A stretch of 64,000 nucleotides of DNA. Source: Homalodisca vitripennis. Its lineage: Eukaryota; Arthropoda; Insecta; Hemiptera; Cicadellidae. The stretch is from the NCBI RefSeq assembly GCF_021130785.1, contig NC_060208.1, positions 50,532,501 through 50,596,500 of the forward strand, read 5' to 3'. The position numbers were made by a program, and so were the translations under genes. Every line of letters begins with the position of its first letter. Position 1 is the first letter of the stretch. The notes under the pieces are model-generated. The model ran no database searches. It saw only the letters and a program-made list of their open reading frames with translations, and was not told where the DNA came from. Shown in pieces: positions 11,713 through 24,144 of the stretch.

Positions 11713-11827
11713 ATCAATAGATAACTGTGATCTTGTGTCCTGTGTAGAAAGCAACATTAATAATTTAATACAAGGGCACAAATGTACTAGGTATTATAAA
11801 AAATATATTATGAGTTCAATCTTTTAA

Positions 11828-12783
11828 CGACAGGTTGGTAAATTTCAATGACTAATTAATTCTTTTTATTTACATGCATTACTATTTTAATTATGTATTT
11901 TTAAATACGAGTGCCCTTAAACGCAATCATAGTATATTTAACCTAAACATAATGTCAATTCATTAATAAACTTAAATTAAATAACTAAAATTTGATATAA
12001 TAAAAAACAGGAAAGGATAAAACTACCCTGCAGAATGATCAGTGTTAGTACAGCACTGAAGTCACATAAAAAGAATTATTCCATTCGGATGGCTATCACG
12101 ACCAGTGAGAGGAAACTTAAACATAAAAACTTTTTAATACTTCAGACGGACTTATTTTATCGTATAGCGCTTAATTGTGGAGTTTAGGATCAAGCAATGC
12201 AGCCTCAAGTCTTACAGTTATTACGGTCATCTCAGTCAAAAACTGAGTGACTCCTCCTATCTAGTGCCCTACACGCCTCCCCCCCCTTACCCCTCACCAG
12301 AGTACTTCAGGACATGTTTCCGCAAACCTCATCAATGTTTGATAGGTTAATTCCTAAACATTTTCCAGCCAAGATTATGTGGGAACTTGGAATTAATAGG
12401 ACGACGAGCAATAGCACTTGAAGGATAAGTATTCTGAATAATAGAGAGTTTTCCGATAATACGCCATTATAAACAGCTGAGTTACGCAGTACAAATCAGT
12501 ACATATCCATGAATACATGTAAGGCTGAAGATTTTCACAAGCCCATGTCAACCGAGATAAACGTGTATTTCAAGCAATTTTGTTGAGTTAGACTACAAAC
12601 GTAATATTTCTGTCGCATGCAAAGGTAAAAAACTATCGATTTAGTTGAATTTATTTTGAGATTGAGTTCATTGAAAAGCTAGATTGTTTTGTTGATCCCA
12701 ATAAATGTCATCATTTCAAGTTCGGTATTTGATTTTCCGTTAAAATGAAAGTTGCTTTGCTGCATATTGGACGGTTTAACTGA
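11828..12783. other. AT-rich intergenic DNA
   Basis: No gene recognised. A C-tract patch at 12235-12300 (CCTCCCCCCCCTTACCCC) is the only compositional oddity. Confidence 0.4.
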
Positions 12784-13090
12784 GATACGAGGCGCATCCA
12801 CAAAGTAAGTGAACTGGTACTGTCATAGCTGTAGATAACACTTTTACGACATGTTGACAACACTGCCGCGTAGCCTGAATCCTCCCCTTCAAAACGAGAC
12901 TAATCCGAGGTTAGTGTGTTGAAAACTCTTGACGAAGTAGCATCTCTCGTGAAAAATGTCGATCGTTTCTCCCGCCAAGTGCGAAAATCGCGCCGTCGCT
13001 CCGGTTGAAATTTATAATGAGGTGAAAACACACATGTTTTCTTAGCGAAGCTGATCGTAAATATCAATATTAAGATGTTATTCATGCTTT
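12784..13090 (+). mobile_element. Mariner-like transposon remnant (5' end)
   Basis: The block is GC-richer than its flanks. It opens with a TACGAGGCGCATCCACAAAG-like word followed by TAAGTGAAC, which resembles the terminal repeat and leader of mariner-type elements common in insects. A 29-codon frame (12956-13045) reads SPAKCENRAVAPVEIYNEV, similar to the CE-x-RAV-IRFL...EI start of mariner/SETMAR-type transposases but with an apparent deletion of about nine residues after RAV. Only this N-terminal piece is left: no catalytic DDD region and no second terminal repeat were found. The family call is by resemblance only. Confidence 0.4.
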
Positions 13091-15589
13091 AATAATTTTC
13101 AAGTAAAACATTCACGTTCATATTACCATCTTAAAAAAACATTTAGCCATCATTCTAAGATGAGTAAGTTTTAATGTTTTACCAGCAGCTTCCCACGAAA
13201 TTTTCTGACGTACTTAATAGCCAGATTATTTTTAAATTCCATAATAAACACTATTTAACGTAAGTGATGATCACTATAAAACATTATAATATATTTATCC
13301 ACTTCAGAATAATTGGAATTTAAGTTAAACAAAAATTTGTTGAGATACTGAAGTCCTATAGTGAACAGTATTACGAGTAACAATGAAATTTCTCCGCAAC
13401 AATCTATAAATATTTGAATTAATAGTTCCAATAAGTTTAGAAGCACTTGAACTATTTTAGGCTACAGAGGAAAAACACTTAGTCCAAGAGCACATCGTGT
13501 GATGTAGATCAATATAATGCAGTTCTATAAGCATTTTTATTCGGGGTTGGATATATTTATGGTTATTATTATTTCATTGTTTATTGCTTAATAGGTTCTA
13601 CAGATAACAAAATTGCCAATGAGTTTTATTTTAATTTTTGGTGCGTGAAGAAGCATTTGTAGTTTGAATTAATTATATTTCAAACACAATAGTAAAGTTT
13701 GCATTCTTTTTACATTTTGGAGAAGAGAACACACAGAGTGTGTGGTAGGAATTACTAGATTTTAAATAGTAAATTTAAATATTTTGCAATTGTAAATACG
13801 TTAAAAATGTAACAAACAATATTATATAAACACTAAAAAACCCGGAGATTTAAAATTTTGCATTTGACTATTAAAATATTCAAAGTCGAGAAATAAAAGG
13901 TGAGAAATGAATTCCAGTTGTAAAAAGTGTATCAAAAAGTTAAACACCGTCTACGTTTATAAAGTGACTTTGAAGTTCTTCTGTACTGTTGATCTTCTAG
14001 AAAACAATCAGAAAAGTTTCAAACTTTAGTTCAGTTCCAAAAAGGCTCCTGTGAATTGTATACAAAGTTTGTGCAAAAACAGAATACACTAAATTATGAA
14101 AGTTTTATACAACGAGTTTAAAAACTTCCCTAGCGACAGATTTGTACTTCGATGACCTAAAAGAAAAGTAGCACCTATTCATTGTGACCTAGCAGTGATG
14201 TTTGTTGTTTGATTGAGTTCCCTTTTGCAAGCTATAATTTTAAATTAATGTGTTATATTATTGTTCTCATATATACAATCTCAGCTTGTTATTAAAATGT
14301 TACGGTTCATAATGGAAAAAGACGTTATATTTCCACGTTGACAATAAATCAATTATTTCCTTAAAGATAATTCATGGTTGACTGTTCATTAGTTAGCCTA
14401 GATAAAAATAGCTCACGCGCAAAGGGATCACGTTCATGAAGATTTAGAGATCAGTTATAAACTTAACTTAAGAAAAGAAAATTACCTTTTCCATGTGATC
14501 CTACCCCAACACATGTAATGGAGTGGATTGTATTAAGTATTTAATCATATTTGCCAAGGTTTATATGACTTTTTTCAATCCACCTTGTAATTTAGTTTAA
14601 AGAAATTATTGATTATTTCTATTACAATAACACGTTTAGAAACATATAAAAACAACATAGTGTCGATGGTTAATTTGAATTCTACTGCATAAATATAAGA
14701 CTTATAGCATTAAAGACATTAGCTTTAAATTTGTGGATGATGTGTATGAACAAAATAATTGAATATAGTACATTTCATTTAAAATTAAAAGCAGTAAATA
14801 CATATGCTCATAAATATGTTTTCGTATGCAGTATTTGTTTAACAGTAATATTAAGATCATTAAACTGTAGAACCTTTTTTAGGTTAACTAAGAATTGATT
14901 ATTAGTAAAATGTGTATATAAAAATTTCTAAATTTACCATACAAACTTTATATTTTAATAAAAAAATTAAATTATTTCTTTTTTCTAATTTAATAATTTG
15001 AAAGGTAATGTATATTTAAGTTTTTAAAGTCCCTAAGCTTTAACATTTTATTCGGTGTTACTACCAATATTTTTCTTTTTATATATTTATAACTTGATAA
15101 GGATGTAACATTTATATTTAGTACTGAATCGCTTTTTATTTGTTAACTGTGACATAATTATATTAGTTTTAATGGAATATTACTTCAGAAAATAAGATAA
15201 AAATGGATTAAAAAACGTATAAAATTACATATTTGGATACTTTTTAAAATTTAAAATACTTTGTTAGAATACGAAATATTTATGAATAAGTCTTGTATTA
15301 AACTAAACATTGGTCATGTTAACTACTTATATAAATTAATAATTAAGTTTTGCTCGCGATATCCCATTTCCAGTCAAAAGTAATTCTGGCGCCGTAGGAG
15401 GCTTGGTATTTTTTCCTTAAACAAGACAATATAGAAATACATACACTTGGAAAGTAGTCTTCGTTAAAAAAAATATATATTTCTAGCTTATATTATATAC
15501 TTTCGTTCAGGTATTTCTGGTACCTGTAATCTACCGAGTTCATAATAAACATTAGTGTCGAATTTCATTTTTGAAGAAAGTGAAATCTA
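13091..15589. other. Very AT-rich intergenic DNA
   Basis: About 2.5 kb with no recognised coding content. The only frame of note (13255-13446, minus, 63 codons) is hydrophobic by composition and matches nothing I know. Confidence 0.5.
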
Positions 15590-16060
15590 AATAAAGATCT
15601 TTTAGAGGCCGCAACCCTATTTCAGCTTCTATGAAAAGTTGAATTTTATTAAAACTATTTGCTTTATCTATTGAGAGCTTAAGCCACATGTATTGTAAAT
15701 TCCATCATCATAGACAGTTTGGAAGTTCATAAACAAAATATATTTTCTGGGATCTAACCCTATTTCGACCTGCATGTATGATATAGTTTGATAAACAGTT
15801 TGTATTTGTTTGTTGAATACAAATACGTGCCTTATGAGGTACGTGTGTGTCAGATTTAATTTTTATATTACATGGCAAAATATAGGCAACGCTAATTCAG
15901 CCCTGATGGAATTTTAATATTTTCTAAAATGCCTTGCATTTTCTATTAAACTCATGAGGCATATGTACGCAAAATAATGAATAAACAACAAACTAACTGC
16001 GATATCGGGAAGATGTAGAGTTAGTAATTAGTGAGTGAAGGCTTTGGCTTTTATTTAAAG
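15590..16060 (+). repeat. Second locus of the satellite-like repeat seen at 1-1130
   Basis: Shares ordered words with 1-1130: GAGAGC..AAGCCACATG, GGAAGTTCATAAACAAAATA, TTCTGGGATCTAACCCTATT and ATGAGGCATATG. It ends in a comparable gatatcggga-agatg..agtgagtgaagg tail, about 2.5-3 units long. The strong divergence implies an old family. Confidence 0.45.
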
Positions 16061-16214
16061 ATGTTATTTCTTTTATATTTATACATGTAAATATTATTAA
16101 AACAGTATTATTTTTGACTACTAACATTTTAAGAATAATTTTATAAAGAGCCAGGTTATGACATATATTTCGTATTACCAAGCACAAAATTTATATTTTT
16201 ATGTGAAAATACAT

Positions 16215-16665
16215 TATTGGCTGATCTGTAGCGAAGTCTTCCACTCGTGTTGCTGGAAAAACTTCATTTCTGTCTATGTTAATATTTTTTTATGATGAAC
16301 ACTGAGTTCGATGATGATCTATGTGACTCCATGGTATTTCACTGAGCGTCAGCGAATATTTCTATATTAGTCTTGTGGGTAATCATGATGGTAATGAGAA
16401 AATAGCAGAATAAACAAATCATGTAGCAAAATATGACATGAAAGATTTCATATGTATAATTTCAATTTTCAATGAAACTTCATTTATACAATTATGAAAC
16501 TCTATAGTGTGTCTTTTGTGTTAAATTATTTTTTATATGATTTTATCTCAACCTGTCCGCACGACATCTGGAGAATGAAATGATCTATAGATTTGAAACT
16601 TTGCATGAAACCTCAGCAAAGTCTATTACGTGACACGTGGAGTGGCGTACTCCTACCTTTTTAGA
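16215..16665 (+). repeat. Dispersed repeat family R1, copy c
   Basis: The best-preserved core is 16548-16660: CCTGTCCGCACGACATCTGG, GAGAATGAAATGATCTATAG, GAAACTTTGCATGAAACCTC, then ATTACGTGACACGTGG and TACTCCTACC. Upstream words at 16290-16440 (GATGATCTATGTGACTC, AATCATGATGGTAATGAG, AATAGCAGAATAAA) recur near 20.08 and 61.15 kb, so the full repeat is probably about 400 bp. Confidence 0.6.
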
Positions 16666-19600
16666 TATATTAAGTTTAAAACAATATTTACTTGCAACGA
16701 ATTGACGTCAGGATTTTATTAAAAAGTAAGAGATTAGAGAAAATGATAACTCGAGTTGTTTATTTAGTTTAGGAAGGCACATTCACATTTATGACAATAC
16801 TGGATTGTTTTGTTTTTATGAAGTATAATTATAATAACTTTTTTGACTAGGTAATAGGTTTAAATTTTTTAATATTTTATATGTAGTTAGTTATAAAAAA
16901 CATTATTTGTCTCGGTTATTGATAATATGCGATTTAATAGCAACATCAGTTTTTATTTACCTTTGAATATGGCATATTTCCAAAGATAACTATTCTTCTA
17001 TAATCAAATAAATCTAATAGAATTATTTTTTTACCTTATTTTCTGAGCAATAGACTATAGCAAGACATTACACTGGATAAATATTACTACTACCTGTAGT
17101 TTTTATAAGATGCTGTATCGTAAAGTATGTGCTCTGTGCCTAGATGTTTCTAATCAGGATATGGCGATGAAATTAGTTAAAATTTTTGTATGTGTAGTAG
17201 AATTCTGTATGCATCACTTTTGGAATAATCAATTCTGAATTAACGTCAAATAATATCCCATAATACATAGTCCGATTCAGATATGTAAATTTAAAGGCAG
17301 TCACAGTAAGTAAAACTACGATAAATATTTTCCGATAGAATACATAAAAATAGTACACTTTATATTAAGTATTAAACGTTAACTGGCTTCGTCTAATTTG
17401 TAATATTTTCTGTTACTGAAACAACTAGCAGAAGTTCTCTCAAGTGACGGATATAAATGGCTCACTTCTAGTTGGGCGTTACTTCCATGTCAGTACTCGT
17501 GAACTTACCGTGTATGTTTTGTTCCTAATATATATGCATATGCGTTCAATATGACTGGGCCTCAGAAGCAGTGATGCAGTTAATCTACGACCTTGTATAG
17601 ATGACATCCAAATTTCTCCTGAAATAAAGTTAAGTCACGGACATTGAAGATGCATCTTTTACCGGAACCACTATTTAATTGTTGAAATCCAATTTTAAAC
17701 CCCTTAGTATCGATGCCCAGTAATCGGTAATCGTAGTTCTTTTTTTAGCCTGAAACTAGTGTTGACGTATTTGTTTCACAGTTGTTTGGTAATATTAAGA
17801 AAATTAAAAGTATTATATGTGTAAAAACCCAAAAAAACTACGTTTAAGTTTAGAAATCATCTTCTAAAACATGTCCATACATACATTCAGTCGACATAAG
17901 ATTTCCCTCGTCCACGGGTTACTAAGAAAGTGAAGGAGGAAAATTTTCTCTCTGGGAATTGCTAAAAATAATTACTGATATTGAGTATTTTATTTTCTAA
18001 TTTATACAGTTAATAGTTTGAACACAGGTGGGTATTCATTTAATAACATTTACTATACATTTGCCAAATCTAGCGTGTTTCATGGACATAAACCAAAATT
18101 ATACCAATTCTAAATTACGTACACCACTTAACGTAAAATTTCTAAGTAATTAAAAATCATAGAATAAGCTGCAAAATGCTGCTTTTTATATTTTATTCTC
18201 TGACCGACACAAAACTAAGAACAATTTCAGCAAGTATAAGGATATGAAGTATATTTAATTTACGCGTAATGTGGAACAAAATGACCGATCTTAAAATAGA
18301 GAACTGTCAAGTTAATGTCTGTAAAATACAATTAGACAATGTATGGCTTAAGGCTATTGTTAGCTCTGAAAATATCTAATATTCATTATTTGAAAACTGT
18401 TTTAACTATTAAAATATTATATAATTTTGTTTCTCATCAATAATTAAATAATGTTTAAAGTAAAACTCTCCGTATTTTTGAACCGAACAGCTTCACCAAA
18501 TTTTAATAAGAACAGAACTATATTTTGTAAAAATTAACCATTAAATTTATTTTAACTTTGAAAGTAGGAAATCAATAATTTTCTTGACTTTTAGCTGAAA
18601 TAATTAAAATGTCTTCACTAAGTTCTGTAAAAAATGTTCATGGAGCATTCCACACACTGTCGACACAGAAGACCGCACTAGTAACTGATGGGAAGGACAA
18701 GCTGTGATGCGAGTAAATAAGAACATCAGTCATCCTCACGTCCCTGAGAAGAGTGGATGGTGGGGAGGAGAAGTGCGGGAGTTATAACGAATAGTTTCAA
18801 TAATGAGAAAAAGTTTCACACTAGTGGAAAGTACACTTTATTATAAAACATATCTAATAAAATGTTGAAATTTGGGAATGTTGAAATTCTGATATGTTTT
18901 ATATCTGCATTTAATCTAAATACTCAAGCAAGAAAGGGTTACAAAGTATAGGTTTTGAATTGAAACACACTACGATAATACCCAAGTAAACTTAGTTATT
19001 TGAACAAGATATCATTTTTCTAATAGTATTGCGGATAGTGTTTTAAATAGCAAATCGAGATTTTATGGATTTTACACCTTACTGAGAACATTCGCAGACC
19101 TTATAACGTGAAATATGGTTTAATCCTCACACTGCGTATACTAATTTTGTAAATAAAGTTCTTATAAACTAAGTGCTATATTTTATATGATGCAAGGAAA
19201 ATGTATCTGTCTGATTTGGATATTTTAAGATAAAACGAGATAGTTTAGATAAAAGATAAAACTTAAGATAAAACTAGAAATAGTCCTTCATATATGTTTA
19301 CACATAGTTTCTACTATGGTTCAGGCAGTGAGAGCTAAGATAATTGCAAAATTTATTGGTATTTGTTACAGAAAGAAATAATACTTTTAGTTGTGCAATA
19401 ATGCAATATTGGTTGATTATCAGAGATACTATTTTGCGTTATGTAACGTTTTCAAACTGTTTTGCATGTTTCTAAGGTATGTGTCCATCCATATTCGATA
19501 CTTCAAATCAGAAAAGCGTTAGATGTACCCAATGTAGCTTAAAGATTGAACTTTAAAATAATTTATTTAGTTTTTATCTCTTATAAATAATTACTACATA

Positions 19601-20000
19601 TAAACATGTTTTTCTTTAACAAAATTTTCTGTAAATACATAAAACTGTTGAAGAATAATGACTTTGTAAAACGTTCTTAGGCAAATGTATTTCAAATACC
19701 AATTTCAATAAATTAGTACGTTTTTGTGAAGTATTGCAAACAACTAGCATTTAAATGAACATTCCGATACTATATCCTGTACAAAGTTAACTTTTAGACT
19801 TCAAGGTTTATTTGATTAATATTCTTTCAGTAAAATATTTCTACAAGGAAACGTTTTACATGAATTGTAACTCTAAGAAATATAATTTTTTATTGTGCTT
19901 GGGTTACAGTTGGTACCAGTTGGGATTTATATTTTTAGAATCTTATAAGATTCTATCACCAAGCAGTAGGCAAAAGTACGTATTTCTATAAATTGGGATA
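16666..20000. other. AT-rich intergenic DNA with a small GC-richer island
   Basis: No gene recognised. 18650-18790 is GC- and purine-richer (GATGGGAAGGACAAGC, GGTGGGGAGGAGAAGTGCGG) but has no frame or splice pattern I can defend. A perfect 18-bp palindrome lies at 19937-19954. Confidence 0.45.
19937..19954. repeat. Perfect 18-bp palindrome
   Basis: AGAATCTTATAAGATTCT equals its own reverse complement. It could be chance or a binding site for a dimeric protein. Confidence 0.9.
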
Positions 20001-20285
20001 TGCTGTTCTGTACAGCGTGTCAGTTTTAGTATCAACATATTGTAATAAGAAGGGAAGGGGCGTGAAAACATTGGTGTTTAGGGTGACCATGATGGCAACG
20101 ATAAAATCCCAGAATAAAGGAATTAGTAAACATTAAATGTCATTATAAGTAACGCGAGGCGTGGAAACACAAATATCCTAACCATTAGAGTGAAGCGAGC
20201 TATAAACTTTAAAATGTGCATGCAACCTCGCCTAACTTGTTAAGTGAATTGCGGATTGGCGTAATGCGTAATAGACGTCGTGTTT
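20001..20285 (+). repeat. Dispersed repeat family R1, copy d
   Basis: Contains GGTGACCATGATGGCAACG, AAATCCCAGAATAAAGG, AACTTTAAAATGTGCATGC and AACCTCGCCTAACTTGTTAA in the same order as copies b and c. It is more diverged: the GACACGTGG core has become GAATTGCGG. Confidence 0.5.
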
Positions 20286-22873
20286 GATTTTGTATAGGTA
20301 GGACATTTTTTATTATGGACATAATTATTTGGTCAAATAAATTCAATGCGACATTATTGCATTCTACTCTTTTCAATGACAGTAAAAACTAAGAAGCAAA
20401 TGAAATTTAATTACTACGCAACTTACCGTTATAGTCTTGTACCCACTTATAATTTATAAAGTACAAAAAACGAAAAAGAGATCTCAAACATTTCCAATTT
20501 TACTTGACCACACTGACGTCATGAACGAACTGTAATTGTTATGAGAGGAACAATATAAGTCACTCTTCATTAAATCCTGATAATACCAATGGTGAGGTGA
20601 TGTGAAAGGGGTCAGAGTTGGTACCACTGGAGTTTTCGCTACATATTTGGATTATTACTGTTGGCATACGATTAGATTACATATAAATTACCAGCATACA
20701 GGGATATAAGAACTCCGTTTAAGTAAACTTGTATTCCTAATAATTCCAATCATAATGTAACACCTATCTTTATTATTGTAGAATTTGTATAGAACTATAA
20801 CAAACTCGTACAATTAAGTAAGTATAAGCAAGACACTAATTTTATTTGCTAGTCGTAAATAAATAACTATTATATATTCAATACATAATTCTCTATGCTT
20901 GAGAGTTGTTTCATAATCTTCTTCATCTTTGTCTCTATTTAGTATTTAAAGTACAGTCACTGCTGCCCCACAGTAGACCTAGTCTGTATTAATATTGTAT
21001 CACTTTGACATCTCTCCAGGAAGTGAATAAATGAACCTGTGCCTTTATTCTCTTTCTGCGTTGAATTAATTGAAATAACACAATTATGATTGTCATTACA
21101 ATAGAAGAAGTAGAATGCAAGCTTTCTTATTAGAACAGTGTATATTTGCCCACATGTTAAATAAATAGCGATTAAATGTGATGTGTGAGTGTGTATATGT
21201 ATGTGACTGTATTGATATAGCAATAATTTAAAGTATATATTTGATGTTCATATATTTAAAAAAGAAACACCATAAACATTTTTTATTTGAATGCCATGCA
21301 AAAAGTTCTTATAGCTTGGATTTAGGTTTCCCTTCTCGGAAATGTACAATTTCTGTACATTCATAAAAGCCAACAGGTACAAACATAAAAATAGTTTAGA
21401 AAAAGAAATTACCGATGAAAACCATAGTCAACCAAAAATAAATATCTATTAGTCTCCAGATGCATGGAATTGTTTAAATACTTGTTAATATTAAAAATAT
21501 TAGTTTTAAATTTATTTATCCTACAAATTAAAATGTTTTAACTTTGGAATAAAATTCACGTGAATTCCTAAATACACTAGTCTGTAATAAAGTATTCAAA
21601 TTACAAGTGACGTTTGAAGGATGTGTTCTGAGTGTTGATTTAAAATGTTTGACTAAATACATGCTTTCTGCAAAAATATAATATTAAGTCACTCATGTTC
21701 ATTATAATTTGTAAGACTTACAATGCTCACTAGAAACGTTTTTATTAAGTTACAATGACAGTATTTGAAATATTGCAATGTAAGACTGTTTAATGTATAA
21801 AACCATAGGTTTGGGGTATGTTTAATTACTAAAATATGTTACTTTTATTTTTTTATATTTATCACTAAATGTATGTTTCTAATACTGTTACACTAATACA
21901 AGGTGTAGTTAATGTGGTTTCGTAAAAAATTAAATTAAATTTGATTTAATAGTATTTCTGTAAATCCAAAATGCTAGTTACTTGGTTTTTTAGAGTATAA
22001 AATAATGTGCATATATAAAGTATATATCACATTCTAAACCTATTCTTCAAAATAAAAATTTAAATTAAAAAACACGATAGGAGACAGAGCGGAAGGTATT
22101 GTCGATGTGCGCATGTGTGTTAAGTGCTGACGCGGTGCTGAAACCTGTGCAGCAGCCAAATTATTACCACATCCATTACAAAGTAATTTGTGACTCCCGA
22201 GTTGCTCTGTTAATGGTCCCGTACTAGGCTAATGGGTTTAAAATTACCAATGTATCTAGAGAAAAAAATTGTGCTTTATTTTAACTAGTTATACTCGTGT
22301 TAATTAAGCAACTAAGAAAGTGGAACCTATACTGCCACTTAAATTTCATTACTTTCTTTGTCGTTGATTGTTGACACGTGAAGAACGGGAATGATGGATT
22401 ATAGTTTGGTCGTTTCATAGGTTAACACTGGTAGATCACTGCTATCATTAATTATACTGTAAATAAGGCCCAACTAGTCCACTATTAGAAATCGCTGCCC
22501 ACACGTGTAAAAACAGGACATTAGTATTTAAATCTGTCTCCATCACCAACATAGTTGCGTCTGTTCACTCTGACATTATTTATCTTAAAAGAAGCTCCGT
22601 CGCTGTAATGAATGTTTTTGTAATGTTCGGTTTCTTGTTATACTGTGTGTATGTATATTTCAAAATAATTACACAGATTTAAAATTATACTTATAGGAAG
22701 ATAATGTATAATTTTCCAGTAAACAAGTATTTTCATAAGTATGATTTTTTTATTTCGTAATATTACGCATATAAGTATCTTTGGCTTTTTTGGTTGAACT
22801 CTCTTCTTTAGTTGCAGGCCGTGTCCTACCTGAACGAAAAGGAACCGCTGTTAACCCAGCCACTTCAAATTCT
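20286..22873. other. AT-rich intergenic DNA
   Basis: No gene recognised. A CRE palindrome TGACGTCA stands at about 20518, without TATA or initiator nearby. A GC-richer patch at 22080-22240 has no frame. The 88-codon frame at 20957-21223 (minus) is low-complexity at its start and unrecognised. Confidence 0.45.
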
Positions 22874-23694
22874 ACATTAATGACGTTTGTTAATGCTTTG
22901 TCGATAATAATAATAATAACGTCTTTATTTAGCAAGCGTTTCTTCAAAGTAAGACTCTGGTTTACAAGACAACTTTTGTCATAACTTAAAGGTAATTATT
23001 ACATAAATTACAGGTAATAAATAGTTATTCTAAATGATATAAAATTACATAATTATTCTAACTTATAAAATTATATATAAAAATCTCTCTAACATGATTT
23101 TTAAATGTACTATAACTAAGGGTCTTTAAAGCAGGGGGCAAAGCATTATATGTTTCAGGTCCAAAGTAGCTAAAAACCTTTCTTGCCAATTTCTAGGCGG
23201 ACCCTAGGCAAATGAAGTAGGCTGTCCTGCCGAGTACTGCGAGAATTTATTTCGTGCCTAAAAATAAGTTTTTTCCTGAGATATTTAGGTTTGCCAGTCT
23301 GAAGAACCCTGTGGATTAGTTGGGCAGTCTGTAAGTCACAGCAATTTCCAATTGATAGTACCTTAGAGCTTAATCTAAATTCACTGATGTGATCAAATTT
23401 CTTGAGATTATAAACAAATCTCAGAGCTCTGTTTTGCAATCTAGTAAGAACCGTGACATACTCCTGAGACAAACAACGAGCAAAAGATGGAAAGAGCGTA
23501 ATATATAGTGGGAAAAATTATTGAGCGGACAATTTCTAGCTTAGAAGACACAGGCAGTACTTTCACACATCTATAAAGGGTTTTCAGTTTGGTCACAACG
23601 CTGTTACATATGGATTTTACATGGTTCGCAAAATCCATATGATAATTTGATAATCCATACCACATTAATGACGTTTGTTAATGCTTTGTCGATA
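22874..23694 (-). mobile_element. 5'-truncated LINE copy 2 with 33-bp target-site duplication
   Basis: A 33-bp word beginning ACATTAATGACGTTTG and ending GCTTTGTCGATA occurs at 22874-22906 and again, identical, at 23662-23694. Between the copies, on the minus strand, are the C-terminal part of a LINE reverse transcriptase (23661 to about 23080), a 3' UTR and a (TTA)n tail at 22904-22919. Truncated 5' end, simple-repeat tail and flanking duplication are together the signature of target-primed reverse transcription. A 33-bp duplication is longer than the 7-20 bp typical of many LINEs. Confidence 0.9.
23080..23661 (-). pseudogene. LINE reverse transcriptase C-terminal fragment with two frameshifts
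   Basis: Homologous along its length to the fragment at 1341-1856. The first segment (23665-23441) contains VKSICNSVVTKLKTLYR and IIFPTIYYAL. The frame then changes by one base near 23495, and the second segment (23472-23170) carries RLQNRALRFVYNLKKFDHIS and LLHLPRVRLEIGKKG. A second shift near 23172 moves into a third frame that carries SYFGPETYNALPP and runs to about 23090. The annotated ATG at 23665 lies in the target-site duplication and is accidental. The catalytic YADD box is missing because of 5' truncation, so the copy is dead. It belongs to the CR1/Jockey-like group by resemblance of the C-terminal domain. Confidence 0.8.
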
Positions 23695-23823
23695 TAGGTT
23701 ATCTACTAATAGCTGATATGAAATAAACCCAAACCAAATACCGTAACTGATTCAATAACTCATGCTGATTGCACAATCCTATTATGAAATTACATAAAGT
23801 GAGCATCCATAACATAATATCTG

Positions 23824-24144
23824 GTGATGTTGAAAGTAATAATTTTACTCCTGTACTTAATTATACATTGCATTAAGGATAAAGTAGTTAAAATTTATTT
23901 TATTAAAAATGAGATAAATACAAAGCTACAGAACTCACGGTACGATAATGTATCTTTGAGATTCTCCCCAGGAAGGTTCATTTTAGCTGGCTTACATCTA
24001 CCAGTTGAACTAATATTGGATATAATAAAACCTCATGTGTCACCTATCCTAGGCAACGCCATTGATGTCAAAGAAAAACAAATTGTTAACAGAAAATGTG
24101 GAGATATTGGAGTAAAAGTGTTATTCAGTAATAGTTTACTGTAG
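23824..24144 (+). CDS. Unrecognised 106-codon reading frame
   Basis: This open frame starts 130 bp right of the LINE. It has a hydrophobic N-terminal segment (residues 2-18: MLKVIILLLYLIIHCIK) followed by a more ordinary stretch with SPGRFILAGLHLPVELILDI and a basic end. The middle part is vaguely reminiscent of the helical N-terminal region of Harbinger-type transposases (L..E..LDII.PH), but I see no catalytic residues and do not assign it. No splice or promoter evidence supports it. It may be a transposon fragment or chance. Confidence 0.2.
   Translation: MMLKVIILLLYLIIHCIKDKVVKIYFIKNEINTKLQNSRYDNVSLRFSPGRFILAGLHLPVELILDIIKPHVSPILGNAIDVKEKQIVNRKCGDIGVKVLFSNSLL

Noticed and set aside
11454..11827. 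Overlapping frames on both strands as small genes
   Set aside because: They coincide with a copy of dispersed repeat R1, and equivalent frames are not kept in the other copies.
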